Source: Vibrio chagasii (GTDB lineage: Bacteria > Pseudomonadota > Gammaproteobacteria > Enterobacterales > Vibrionaceae). From it: a stretch of 64,000 nt of DNA. The stretch is from positions 1,364,001 through 1,428,000 of the forward strand of contig CP090852.1 in the NCBI GenBank assembly GCA_041879415.1. The letters are read 5' to 3'. Shown piece after piece: positions 27,315 through 34,932 of this stretch. Under the pieces are notes generated by a model, which had not been told where the DNA came from, did no database searches, and saw nothing but the letters and a program-made list of their open reading frames with translations. The translations under genes were made by a program, and so were the position numbers. Within the stretch, counting starts at the first letter, position 1; each line of letters opens with the position of its first letter.

Positions 27315-28061
27315 TTAAGCATTACGCAAACGAAGTTTGGTGCCGTCGAACTTCAGCTTACTGAGCAGGTTCTTGGCATTGGCTTTACCGATATCATCAA
27401 ACTCGACACCATAACGCGCGTAGTGCGTTGATCTTTGCAGATTACACACAATCCCTCGAAGTGGCGGAATCAGCGGACCATTGTAGTTCTCAGGCGTAAT
27501 TTCGATAGAGACTCGGTCGGCAACCTGAATTGGACGAGAGGTTGGTGATGTAACAAAGCGACAACCACTCTTTGAGAGGTCTCGAATCTCGCAGTTCATG
27601 CGTTGATCATCAAAGATCACTCGAGAGCTTAGGTTTACTTCATAGCGCGTTTCTTTACGCAGTTGCGTCACTTGCATGGTACTTGGCGTGGAAAGCACGA
27701 TGATAGGAAAGGGTTCGCCAACGGTGTGGTGAATCTGAGACCTAAAGTGGATCAGAGCACCTTCGCCTCGCAAAGAGTAGGCACGAGCCGTCATCCAAAA
27801 ACCTTCTTGAAAGAAAAAGCGTAGGTCATCACTGGAGATCTCCGGTACCTCAATCAGGATACAGTTATCACTGTGAGTGCCGATAAATTTGGTGGTAGCG
27901 AGAAACTTGGTACCAACAGGTGTCGAGACATTTAACGTCAGCTCACTGCCATGCTCAATCATAGCCAGCGCATCGGTACTATTAATGGTGGTGACGGTTC
28001 GATTTCGAGGATCTTGCAGTGCCTGATTATGCTCCAAAGGCTTCTTCAGTGGTGCGTTCAT
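27315..28061 (-). CDS. PilZ-domain protein, YcgR-like c-di-GMP receptor
   Basis: From ATG 28061 (GGAGAA seven bases upstream) this is 248 residues; an upstream ATG at 28085 lacks a ribosome site. An N-terminal YcgR-like beta domain (about residues 30-130) precedes a PilZ domain (135-240). The PilZ domain has the c-di-GMP motifs RKETR (RxxxR) at its start and DLSKSG (D/NxSxxG) about 30 residues later. Such proteins slow flagella or tune surface behaviour on binding c-di-GMP. The gene stands alone. A link to the Tad pilus locus 7 kb away is possible but not supported by operon structure. Confidence 0.88.
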   Translation of the reverse strand: MNAPLKKPLEHNQALQDPRNRTVTTINSTDALAMIEHGSELTLNVSTPVGTKFLATTKFIGTHSDNCILIEVPEISSDDLRFFFQEGFWMTARAYSLRGEGALIHFRSQIHHTVGEPFPIIVLSTPSTMQVTQLRKETRYEVNLSSRVIFDDQRMNCEIRDLSKSGCRFVTSPTSRPIQVADRVSIEITPENYNGPLIPPLRGIVCNLQRSTHYARYGVEFDDIGKANAKNLLSKLKFDGTKLRLRNA

Positions 28062-28333
28062 TATAGGTTCTCCATGTGCCAACATGCGTCTGTTAGATAT
28101 TGATAACTTGCTAACAAGGGGTTATTACGTGCTAGATTTAGTAGGCGTACTAACGCAATTTATAGAGTGCTTCTTATTGGTTTGAATTTTATTTATAACC
28201 ACACGCTATAATAATATTTTCTTTGTTTGTAAGTACTTAGTTTTATTTATATGCACTTGCGTTAGTCTATTACAAGGAATTCATACTTCAAACTTTAATT
28301 GTTTGTCGTATCCATTATTTGCAGGAGTTGAGA

Positions 28334-28618
28334 ATGCAGGCAGTTAGATGGGGTCAAGATGCGAACCAGATCACGGTTGAATTGGAACCAGATCAATTTG
28401 CGGTTGTTAAGTATAAAAAGGATGGCGAGGTACTGCATATCACCTCCACTCGAATCCCTGATGAACTGCAAGGTAAGGGCTTTGGTAAGGTGATGATGGA
28501 GTCGGTACTCCCTGAAATTGAGCGAGCGGGTTACACCATTATCCCGGTATGCAGTTATGTTGTTCACTACATGAATAGACAGCCACAATGGTCACACCTT
28601 TTAGCTGACAAGGCGTAG
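28334..28618 (+). CDS. GNAT-type N-acetyltransferase, small YjdJ-like
   Basis: From ATG 28334, preceded by AGGAG with six-base spacing, this is a 94-residue protein. It matches the small GNAT-like family (Acetyltransf_CG): HITSTRIPDELQGKGFGKVMMES contains the acetyl-CoA loop QGKGFG, followed by IIPVCSYVVHYMNRQPQW. Family members often end in the same tyrosine/proline-rich tail. The substrate is unknown. It is followed 11 bp later by a kinase-like gene and may be cotranscribed with it. Confidence 0.85.
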   Translation: MQAVRWGQDANQITVELEPDQFAVVKYKKDGEVLHITSTRIPDELQGKGFGKVMMESVLPEIERAGYTIIPVCSYVVHYMNRQPQWSHLLADKA

Positions 28619-28629
28619 CAACGAGTTAT

Positions 28630-29748
28630 ATGTCTCAATCAATATTTCCAAAACACTCTATCGAATCCGATGTTAATCCCAGCCAGCAACTTCCTGAGCT
28701 TTATCAAAAAATAGCCACGTCACTAGGTTGTCACAAAGGGTTCGATATTCACGTGATTCAACGCTTGTGGGGCGGCTATGGCGAGTTAGTGCGCTTAGTC
28801 TTTACAAATAGTAGTGATGCTGGGTTCAACAGCGTTATCGTTAAACATGTCGCGTTGCCCGATAAAACTGAACACCCGAAAGGATGGAACACTAAGCTGT
28901 CTCATCAGCGTAAAGTGCATTCCTATCAAGTAGAGACGGCGTGGTATCAATCCTTCACTCAACAATGGGATGAGCGCTGCCCCGTGCCTGTGGGGTTGCA
29001 ATGTGAATTAGCAGACAACGAATGGCTTATCGTGATGCAAGACTTAGCCGATAGCGGTTTCCCTTTAACCTCTCAGTTTGATGTACTGGCCGCTTTTGAT
29101 GAACCAGCTTCAGGCGAGCAGCATCATGCTTACACGCCTGTTGAGGTTAAACAGTGTAATGCTTGCTTAAAATGGCTGGCTAACTTTCACGCAAAGCACA
29201 TTAATATCAATCAAGAGCAGTCGGTATCCTTGTGGCCAGTCGGTACTTATTGGCATTTAGACACGCGTCCTGATGAGCTAAGCGCCTTGGCGGATTTACC
29301 TTTGAAACAACAAGCGCAGCGCATAGATCGTTTATTGAAAGAGTGCCCGTATCCTACCTTAGTGCATGGCGACGCTAAGCTCGCAAACTTTTGCTTTGAT
29401 CCAGAAAGTGAAAACGCGGCTGCAGTCGATTTTCAATACGTTGGCCATGGGTGTGCAATGAAAGACGTTGCCTTGTTCATGAGCAGTGCGATTAGGCCTC
29501 GAGATTGCCAAGAGTATGAAAATGAAGTGTTAGATACTTATTTCCAGCACTTGAAAGATGCACTTGCACACTATCAACCACAGCTCTCATTTGAAGACGT
29601 CGAACTCGCATGGCGACCACTGTTTTACGTTGCGTGGGCTGATTTCCAACGTTTCGTAAAAGGTTGGAGTCCGGAGCACTGGAAGATTAATCCTTATACT
29701 GAGCAGCTGACTCAAGCGGTGGTTCAGCGGTTGGAAATGTCTAAGTAA
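28630..29748 (+). CDS. CHK/ecdysteroid-kinase-like phosphotransferase
   Basis: This 372-residue protein has the aminoglycoside-phosphotransferase/CHK kinase fold. The N-lobe has VIQRLWGGYGELVRLVF and the lysine in VIVKHV. The catalytic loop is HGDAKLANFCF and the metal-binding block is AAVDFQYVG. The C-terminal W.P.FYVAWADFQRF region is typical of EcKinase-like bacterial proteins. It probably phosphorylates a small alcohol or amine; the substrate is unknown. It sits 11 bp after the GNAT gene. Confidence 0.85.
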   Translation: MSQSIFPKHSIESDVNPSQQLPELYQKIATSLGCHKGFDIHVIQRLWGGYGELVRLVFTNSSDAGFNSVIVKHVALPDKTEHPKGWNTKLSHQRKVHSYQVETAWYQSFTQQWDERCPVPVGLQCELADNEWLIVMQDLADSGFPLTSQFDVLAAFDEPASGEQHHAYTPVEVKQCNACLKWLANFHAKHININQEQSVSLWPVGTYWHLDTRPDELSALADLPLKQQAQRIDRLLKECPYPTLVHGDAKLANFCFDPESENAAAVDFQYVGHGCAMKDVALFMSSAIRPRDCQEYENEVLDTYFQHLKDALAHYQPQLSFEDVELAWRPLFYVAWADFQRFVKGWSPEHWKINPYTEQLTQAVVQRLEMSK

Positions 29749-29775
29749 GCTTCTTCACTCAGCAGACCAAACAAA

Positions 29776-29801
29776 AACGCCCAATCACTGATTGGGCGTT
29801 T
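29776..29801. terminator. Bidirectional terminator between kinase and dsbD genes
   Basis: AACGCCCAATCA and TGATTGGGCGTT form a very stable stem, with TTT on the plus side and TTTTTG on the minus side. It ends both the kinase transcript and the flavin/thiol operon. Confidence 0.88.
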
Positions 29802-29820
29802 GGGGTTATTGAGCGACTCT

Positions 29821-31617
29821 CTAGTTTGTCAGGCTGCTGGGTTCCGCTGTACGGGCTGCTACAAGCTGATTAGCAAGTTTGAGCTTACTGTTAAAGCCTG
29901 CTTTGTCGATATCTCCCATGACTCGTGCGGGTTCTAACTCACCGCTAGCGGGTGAGTAAAAGAAAATGGCTGGTGGGCCAAACACATTCTTATTGTTAAG
30001 CCATGCCATTTGTTCTGGCGAGCTTTCTGTCACATCTAGCTTGATGGTCTGCCACTCTTTGAGTTTTTGGCTGATTTCTTGATCATTGAATACGTTGGTC
30101 TCAATTACCTTACAAGAGACACACCAGTCTGCATAAAGGTCGACTAGCACCTTTTGCTCAGCATTGGCTGCAGCTTGTAATTGCTGCTCTAAGTAAGTGA
30201 CTGAACCGGTTTTCTCAAAAGACGTGATGGCCATAGGTTGTGCGGACTCTCGATTCGCAAGCGGGTTGAGAGGATCGGAATTTCCTAAGAAAAAACCTAC
30301 AAACAGAATCAAGCCATAGCTCAGTGGCAACAGCGCAGAAAACTTACGAGTACGAGCCCAGCCTGGTTGTGCCGCTTCTAGCGCGCCGAAGTGAACACCC
30401 GTACCAATAGCAAGGAGTGCCCACAAGATCATAATGATTGATGGGTCAACGAAGCGGCTTAATAAGACGATAGCCACCGCGAGCAGCAGTACACCGAAGA
30501 CTTGCTTAACCGATACCATCCACGCGCCACTTCTTAACAGTAAGCGTCCGCCGCTAGCACCGATCGCGATAAGCGGAACACCCATGCCTAGAGCCATGAC
30601 AAACAGGGTTGCACCGCCAAACATCCAGTCTTGAGTGGTAGATACATAAAGTAATGCACCGGCTAGTGGCGCACTCACACAAGGCGAAACCACTAGGGCA
30701 GATATCGCGCCCATCGCAAATACGCTAGCAATTTTACCGCCGCCCAATTTGTCTGAACCACTGTTGAGTTTCTGCTGCAGTGCAGCTGGGAGCTGAAGTT
30801 CATAGAAACCGAACATGGCTAACGCCAGTAAAATGAACACGGCGGCAAAAATGCTGAGCAGCCAAGGTTGTTGCATGGCTGCTTGTAAATTGATGCCTTT
30901 TGCTAATGTGGTGACCAAAATCCCTGTCATGGCATAACTGGTCGCCATACCCAGAACGTACGAGCTAGAAAGCGCTGCACCTTTCTTGCCTGTCATCGCT
31001 TTTTCACCACCTATGATGCTGGCTAAGATAGGAATCATAGGCAGCACACACGGCGTTAGAGACAGGCCTAAGCCAAGCAAGAAGAACACAAGTAGTGCCT
31101 GTAATTTGCCTGCTTGAGAGAGAAACGACGACAAGCCATTGGTATCGTCACTGATCTCACCTAGCATTTGAACCAGAGAATTTGATGGCTTCTCAGTAGT
31201 GACTTCTGCCAACGCCTCGAGCGTAGGTAAATCCAGCACTAGCTTTTGTGGCAGGTAACAAAGCCCTTTGTCTGCACAGCCCTGATAGCGGACGGTGAGC
31301 TTGCCACTTCCGGTGTAAGGCACGGTAACAATAAGTGGATCGTGAAATACCACTACATTGCCAAAGTTAGGGTCTTGTTTTTCTTCACCTGGCAGAGAGT
31401 ATTGAGGATCTAATGTCGATAATGAAGACTCTTCTTTAAACGAGAAGCGAGATTGATAAAGATAGTACCCCGGGTGTGTATCAAAGCGGATAACTGCGCC
31501 TTGGCCTGTGGCTTCCCATGTAACAGGGAAGGCTTCTTCAACCGGAAGAAACTCACTGTCTTGAGCATGTAAAAAGCTGCTAAACAATAGAATTAACGTG
31601 AGTAGGTAGTTTTTCAT
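29821..31617 (-). CDS. dsbD: Thiol:disulfide interchange protein DsbD
   Basis: This 598-residue inner-membrane protein has all three DsbD parts. After a signal peptide (about 1-18) comes the periplasmic alpha domain with the Cys pair C114/C120. An eight-segment membrane domain has C190 in LTPCVLPMIP and C313 in VVSPCVSAP. A C-terminal thioredoxin-like gamma domain has C499-V-S-C502 in DWCVSCK. DsbD moves electrons from cytoplasmic thioredoxin to periplasmic thiol proteins. It is last in a five-gene operon and its start overlaps the ApbE stop as ATGA. This places a dedicated electron source beside the thioredoxin and the Cys-tail protein. Vibrios usually have another dsbD elsewhere (from memory), so this may be a second copy. 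Confidence 0.95.
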   Translation of the reverse strand: MKNYLLTLILLFSSFLHAQDSEFLPVEEAFPVTWEATGQGAVIRFDTHPGYYLYQSRFSFKEESSLSTLDPQYSLPGEEKQDPNFGNVVVFHDPLIVTVPYTGSGKLTVRYQGCADKGLCYLPQKLVLDLPTLEALAEVTTEKPSNSLVQMLGEISDDTNGLSSFLSQAGKLQALLVFFLLGLGLSLTPCVLPMIPILASIIGGEKAMTGKKGAALSSSYVLGMATSYAMTGILVTTLAKGINLQAAMQQPWLLSIFAAVFILLALAMFGFYELQLPAALQQKLNSGSDKLGGGKIASVFAMGAISALVVSPCVSAPLAGALLYVSTTQDWMFGGATLFVMALGMGVPLIAIGASGGRLLLRSGAWMVSVKQVFGVLLLAVAIVLLSRFVDPSIIMILWALLAIGTGVHFGALEAAQPGWARTRKFSALLPLSYGLILFVGFFLGNSDPLNPLANRESAQPMAITSFEKTGSVTYLEQQLQAAANAEQKVLVDLYADWCVSCKVIETNVFNDQEISQKLKEWQTIKLDVTESSPEQMAWLNNKNVFGPPAIFFYSPASGELEPARVMGDIDKAGFNSKLKLANQLVAARTAEPSSLTN

Positions 31618-32591
31618 GAATGCAAAAACTCCGTGCTTTGGTGAATGTGTAATTGATCGTCGATGTAAATAACGGCGCTCTCTTCTGGTACTGAAATGTT
31701 CGGGTTGAGCGTCAAGGAAGTGCTAAGTACACCCGCTTCCAAAGTGGAGGAAGCTATTGCCGTAACAGACAGAATTTTCTTTTCTACGTCTTGTTTCGAC
31801 AAAATATGAGACGTGGTTTTATCGCCGAACTGCATCTGACGTTCACTGTGGGCTGATGTGGTCAGCGCCGCGTCGGTAATCGGAACGGCAAAAAAAGGTG
31901 TCTTGTTGTCTCTTGGATCCAGAACTGCAATATTGAATGGCGAACCATCTGGCTTTGTACCCAATGCATAGATATCACCGCCAAAATTCACCAACATTGA
32001 AGTTGCACCAAGTCGCTTACCTATCTTTACCGCTTGGTCGACCGCGTACTCTTTGATGACGCCACCAAAATCGAAGCGAGTGCGTGGATCAGGGATGTGT
32101 AGCCTTCTCCTTGATAAGTCGACTTCACTTTGTAGATCGACGGCTCCTTCTCGATCCACTGTTTCTTCTAGATCTATTGCCTCTTGTAGCTCCCAAGCCT
32201 GCTTGCCCAGAGCGGAAGAGAGGGCTTGAAAGGCATGACCATGTGACATCTTCGGCTTCTGCTGTAAAAGATGTTTGATACTGCCAACGGTGGTATCAAA
32301 CGTGTCGAATGTCAGTTGGCTTAATCGGTCGAGATGCTCAAAAACTTCCGCAGACTCTGAATCGAGTTCGACTTCACTGGTTGTACGCTGATTTATATGT
32401 CGCGTTAGCCATGAATCATCGCTGTAGAAGTTATATTTGTCTTCTAAGCGGTGTGTGTTCTGCTCTATCTCATCAGCGATGCTTTTTGCGCACGCCTTTG
32501 GGAAGTGGGTCAAATCAAGCGATAAGATTTGCACTTCACATGGTACTGTCATGGCATGGAAGCGATGGACAAAGGGCAGCTTAGAATTCAT
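31614..32591 (-). CDS. FAD:protein FMN transferase, ApbE family
   Basis: From ATG 32591 (GGAG six bases upstream) this is 325 residues. ApbE marks are MTVPCEVQI near the start, FDTFDTTVGS, RFDFGGVIKEYAVDQA and MLVNFGGDIYALG, and a histidine in TTSHILS. ApbE enzymes attach FMN through a phosphodiester to Ser/Thr of extracytoplasmic proteins. Two oddities: the usual HIIDPxTG block is replaced by SHILSKQD, and an acidic imperfect repeat (LEETVDREGAVDLQSEVDLS) interrupts the middle. There is no lipobox or clear signal peptide in either start. The gene overlaps the upstream barrel gene by 11 bp and dsbD by 4 bp, so coexpression is near certain. Confidence 0.88.
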   Translation of the reverse strand: MNSKLPFVHRFHAMTVPCEVQILSLDLTHFPKACAKSIADEIEQNTHRLEDKYNFYSDDSWLTRHINQRTTSEVELDSESAEVFEHLDRLSQLTFDTFDTTVGSIKHLLQQKPKMSHGHAFQALSSALGKQAWELQEAIDLEETVDREGAVDLQSEVDLSRRRLHIPDPRTRFDFGGVIKEYAVDQAVKIGKRLGATSMLVNFGGDIYALGTKPDGSPFNIAVLDPRDNKTPFFAVPITDAALTTSAHSERQMQFGDKTTSHILSKQDVEKKILSVTAIASSTLEAGVLSTSLTLNPNISVPEESAVIYIDDQLHIHQSTEFLHS

Positions 32592-33807
32592 ATGTTGCTC
32601 CAACCGCCCACCACTGCGCTTCAAACCCGTTGCTCTGTTCGTAGTAAGCCGCCAGCGCATTTAAACGCACGGTTTTATGGACCTTAACACTCGCGCCAAG
32701 CTCATAAGCATTCGCGGTGAAGTTACCTAGGCGGAGGTCAGAAGTCGCGTAACCTGTCGAAGCAAAAGAAGGGTCAGCGCTGCTAGGGTCGCGATAGAAA
32801 TCTGCCGCATCTTGCGTATACCAGAAATAACCGGGTGCTAGGGTTAGCCACTCACTGACACGCCAAGATAATTTGCCGCCTATTTGATGAGACATCACGC
32901 CCCAGTCATCCATGAACCATTTGTAACGTGGCCGGATTTTGATGCTATCGGACAGCGAGTAGAAGGTTTGGATGTTGATGCCGCCAGACAGTCGGGTATC
33001 TGGTCTAGAGTCTTGCCCCAAGAACACTTCGTCATCATCGATTTTGCCATCGTCGTTAATGTCGACTTCGCGAAGAACCGTTAAATAGTGGTTGCTCAAG
33101 TAACCGCTACGGTAGCCTGCGTAAGCGGTAAAAATGCTGTACAGATTTGGTGTAAAGGTTTGAGATAACCCCGCTTCTAAGCTACCCGTGAAGATGTCTT
33201 CCCAGCTCTGGCTATTAGAAGAGCCAATAACGTATTTGCCAAATGCCTGAGTTTGGTCGAAAAGAGCAGAGCCCCCCAAGCTGTACGAACGGTTTTTAGT
33301 GCTATCGGCATAAATCAAACCTTTACCATTGATACCAATGCTCTCGTAATCTTCTTCTTGGGATACATTGCCACCAAAGGTCCATTCATTGCGCAGTCTG
33401 TCACGATAGGTGGCACTCAAGCTGAGTGCTTTTCTTGTGTCTTCTAGGCCGACTTTCTGGACCTCATAATTGTCTCGGTGAGGATCGTAACCCGCACGGA
33501 TGACCTCGTTAGTTTTGTCTTGAGCTTGCTGAGTTTTCAGGGCGCGATTTATTTTGTCGGCATCCGAAGCAGGAGGCGTTGTAGGGCCCCATGCTGGAGA
33601 TGCACCTGAAACACTGTCGTAGCTTATTTCTGCGTTTAGGGTCCAATCTAAGCCGATACTTTTTTCAATCGAAACCATGGTGTCCTTAGCCGAAACTCTG
33701 TCGTCATACTCTTCATAGTTAAGGTAATGCACAGAGACATGATCTTCAGCTAATGCCACATTAGCCACTGCCGCTGCACTTAGCAGCGTAATTGGTAGTT
33801 TTTTCAT
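32581..33807 (-). CDS. DUF3570-like outer-membrane beta-barrel with flavinylation-like motif
   Basis: This 408-residue protein has a signal peptide (about 1-20, cut after ALA). Repeated aromatic/alternating strands follow, and the C-terminal Phe is typical of outer-membrane barrels. Overall it resembles DUF3570 proteins, which from memory occur beside ApbE, DUF4266 and thioredoxin genes. Residues 64-70 read DSVSGAS, matching the ApbE target pattern D-x-x-(S/T)-(G/S)-A-(S/T), so Ser70 is a candidate FMN site. Residues 249-260 (DINDDGKIDDDE) form a complete EF-hand calcium loop, probably in a surface loop. Function is unknown; a flavin-carrying surface or periplasm-facing barrel is my inference. 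Confidence 0.8.
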   Translation of the reverse strand: MKKLPITLLSAAAVANVALAEDHVSVHYLNYEEYDDRVSAKDTMVSIEKSIGLDWTLNAEISYDSVSGASPAWGPTTPPASDADKINRALKTQQAQDKTNEVIRAGYDPHRDNYEVQKVGLEDTRKALSLSATYRDRLRNEWTFGGNVSQEEDYESIGINGKGLIYADSTKNRSYSLGGSALFDQTQAFGKYVIGSSNSQSWEDIFTGSLEAGLSQTFTPNLYSIFTAYAGYRSGYLSNHYLTVLREVDINDDGKIDDDEVFLGQDSRPDTRLSGGINIQTFYSLSDSIKIRPRYKWFMDDWGVMSHQIGGKLSWRVSEWLTLAPGYFWYTQDAADFYRDPSSADPSFASTGYATSDLRLGNFTANAYELGASVKVHKTVRLNALAAYYEQSNGFEAQWWAVGATYEF

Positions 33808-33896
33808 TTTGTTCTTATTTTGTTTTTGAAGTACTGAATATTTTTTTATTGATTGAGTGTTTTTTTTCGATTGAGTTTTTGGGGTCGATTTACTCG

Positions 33897-34400
33897 TTAG
33901 TTACAGCCGCAGCCACCGCCGCCAACACCGCTGCCACCCACAGAGCCTTGTTTGTAGGCGAAGACTTTTTCTGAGAACACATCAAATTCCGGTACTGGAC
34001 CGCCCGGTTTCATCTCTTTTTGAGCTAGCGTTCCTTTTTCCCAAGGTTTTACCGGCTCAATATCAAGAAATTCATCGACGAACGCCAGCGCTGAAGGCTT
34101 GTTAGTCTCTTCTGGTGCTTTCTCTTTGATAACCAGTTGCTTTGCCTTTGGTGTAACCATGTCGATGTTGCGTCTTGTTGCACTCTTGGTGGTTTGGTTT
34201 GAGTGCGTGCCGCCACTGGAGTAAACTGTGCTGGAGATGATCTCTTCTTCTACGATGGGACCATCGCTATTAGTGCTGTTATTACTGGTTTGCTGTTCGA
34301 CGGGCTTTTTTCCTAAACCACTAAGGTCGAGTTCAAGAGCTGCGTTCGCGGTCATTGGAATAGCGAGCAATCCAACAAGGGTGGCTTTCATCAACATCAC
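33897..34400 (-). CDS. DUF4266-like secreted protein with Gly-rich Cys-Gly-Cys tail
   Basis: This 167-residue protein starts at GTG 34400 or, equally likely, ATG 34397, with GGGAG upstream. It has a signal peptide ending TANA. A long low-complexity, Ser/Thr/Asn-rich middle follows. The last 45 residues hold WEKGTLAQKEMKPGG, then FSEKVFAYKQGSVGG, and finish GVGGGGCGCN. That tail matches what I recall of DUF4266, normally a protein of about 70 residues without the long extension. The final Cys-Gly-Cys may be a thiol pair served by the thioredoxin encoded just upstream, or a metal site. Its start overlaps the thioredoxin stop (TGATG). Confidence 0.75.
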   Translation of the reverse strand: MMLMKATLVGLLAIPMTANAALELDLSGLGKKPVEQQTSNNSTNSDGPIVEEEIISSTVYSSGGTHSNQTTKSATRRNIDMVTPKAKQLVIKEKAPEETNKPSALAFVDEFLDIEPVKPWEKGTLAQKEMKPGGPVPEFDVFSEKVFAYKQGSVGGSGVGGGGCGCN

Positions 34401-34861
34401 AACTGCACTCCCATTTTCACTAGGTCATCAGTAATGACGTCGCCAATGTAGTTGATTGCGCCAAAGCGAATCTTGATAACCTTGCCTTGGTAGATGTAAT
34501 AAAGCGCAGGCATACCGATAGGCTTAAATTCAGCGATCAATGCTTGCTCTGGATCGTTGACTACTGGGAATTCCAATCCGAGTTGTTTTTGAAACTCAAG
34601 GCCAACTTCAACATCCTCATCGACATCAACGCCTTTGAACGTCACGCCAGTGCCTTTAAGCTCTTTGTAGAGTTGGTTTACTTCTGGAAGCTCTTCACGG
34701 CAAGAAACACACCACTCAGCAAAGAAGTCGACGATGGTGAGCTCCTCGTTGTTGAGTTGCAGTTTCTTGATAACGTCTTGCGATAAAGAGTCACCTTCTT
34801 GATAAGCCATTGCAGGCAAGGAAAGGCACAGCGCCAATAACGCTAGGGCTCGTGTAAACAT
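34397..34861 (-). CDS. Secreted TlpA-like thioredoxin
   Basis: From ATG 34861 (GGAG six bases upstream; the ATG at 34873 has no ribosome site) this is 154 residues. It has a signal peptide (about 1-19, ending AMA) and one thioredoxin domain. The active site is C51-V-S-C54 in FFAEWCVSCREELPE, and the cis-proline block is PIGMPALYYI. It would be a periplasmic reductase for Cys pairs, probably recharged by the DsbD of the same operon. It is the first gene of the five-gene flavin/thiol operon; tadG ends 71 bp upstream with no strong terminator between. Confidence 0.9.
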   Translation of the reverse strand: MFTRALALLALCLSLPAMAYQEGDSLSQDVIKKLQLNNEELTIVDFFAEWCVSCREELPEVNQLYKELKGTGVTFKGVDVDEDVEVGLEFQKQLGLEFPVVNDPEQALIAEFKPIGMPALYYIYQGKVIKIRFGAINYIGDVITDDLVKMGVQL

Positions 34862-34932
34862 GTTTTTCTCCATATTGTTTTTAATTTTTCTGTTTTAAAT
34901 TCAGATGTTTTTAATCAAACGCTTTGTTTGAA

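Noticed and set aside
28182..28212. TTGAAT ... TATAAT promoter before the GNAT gene
   Set aside because: The spacing is 19 bp and the region is AT-rich, so the match is too weak to list as a feature.
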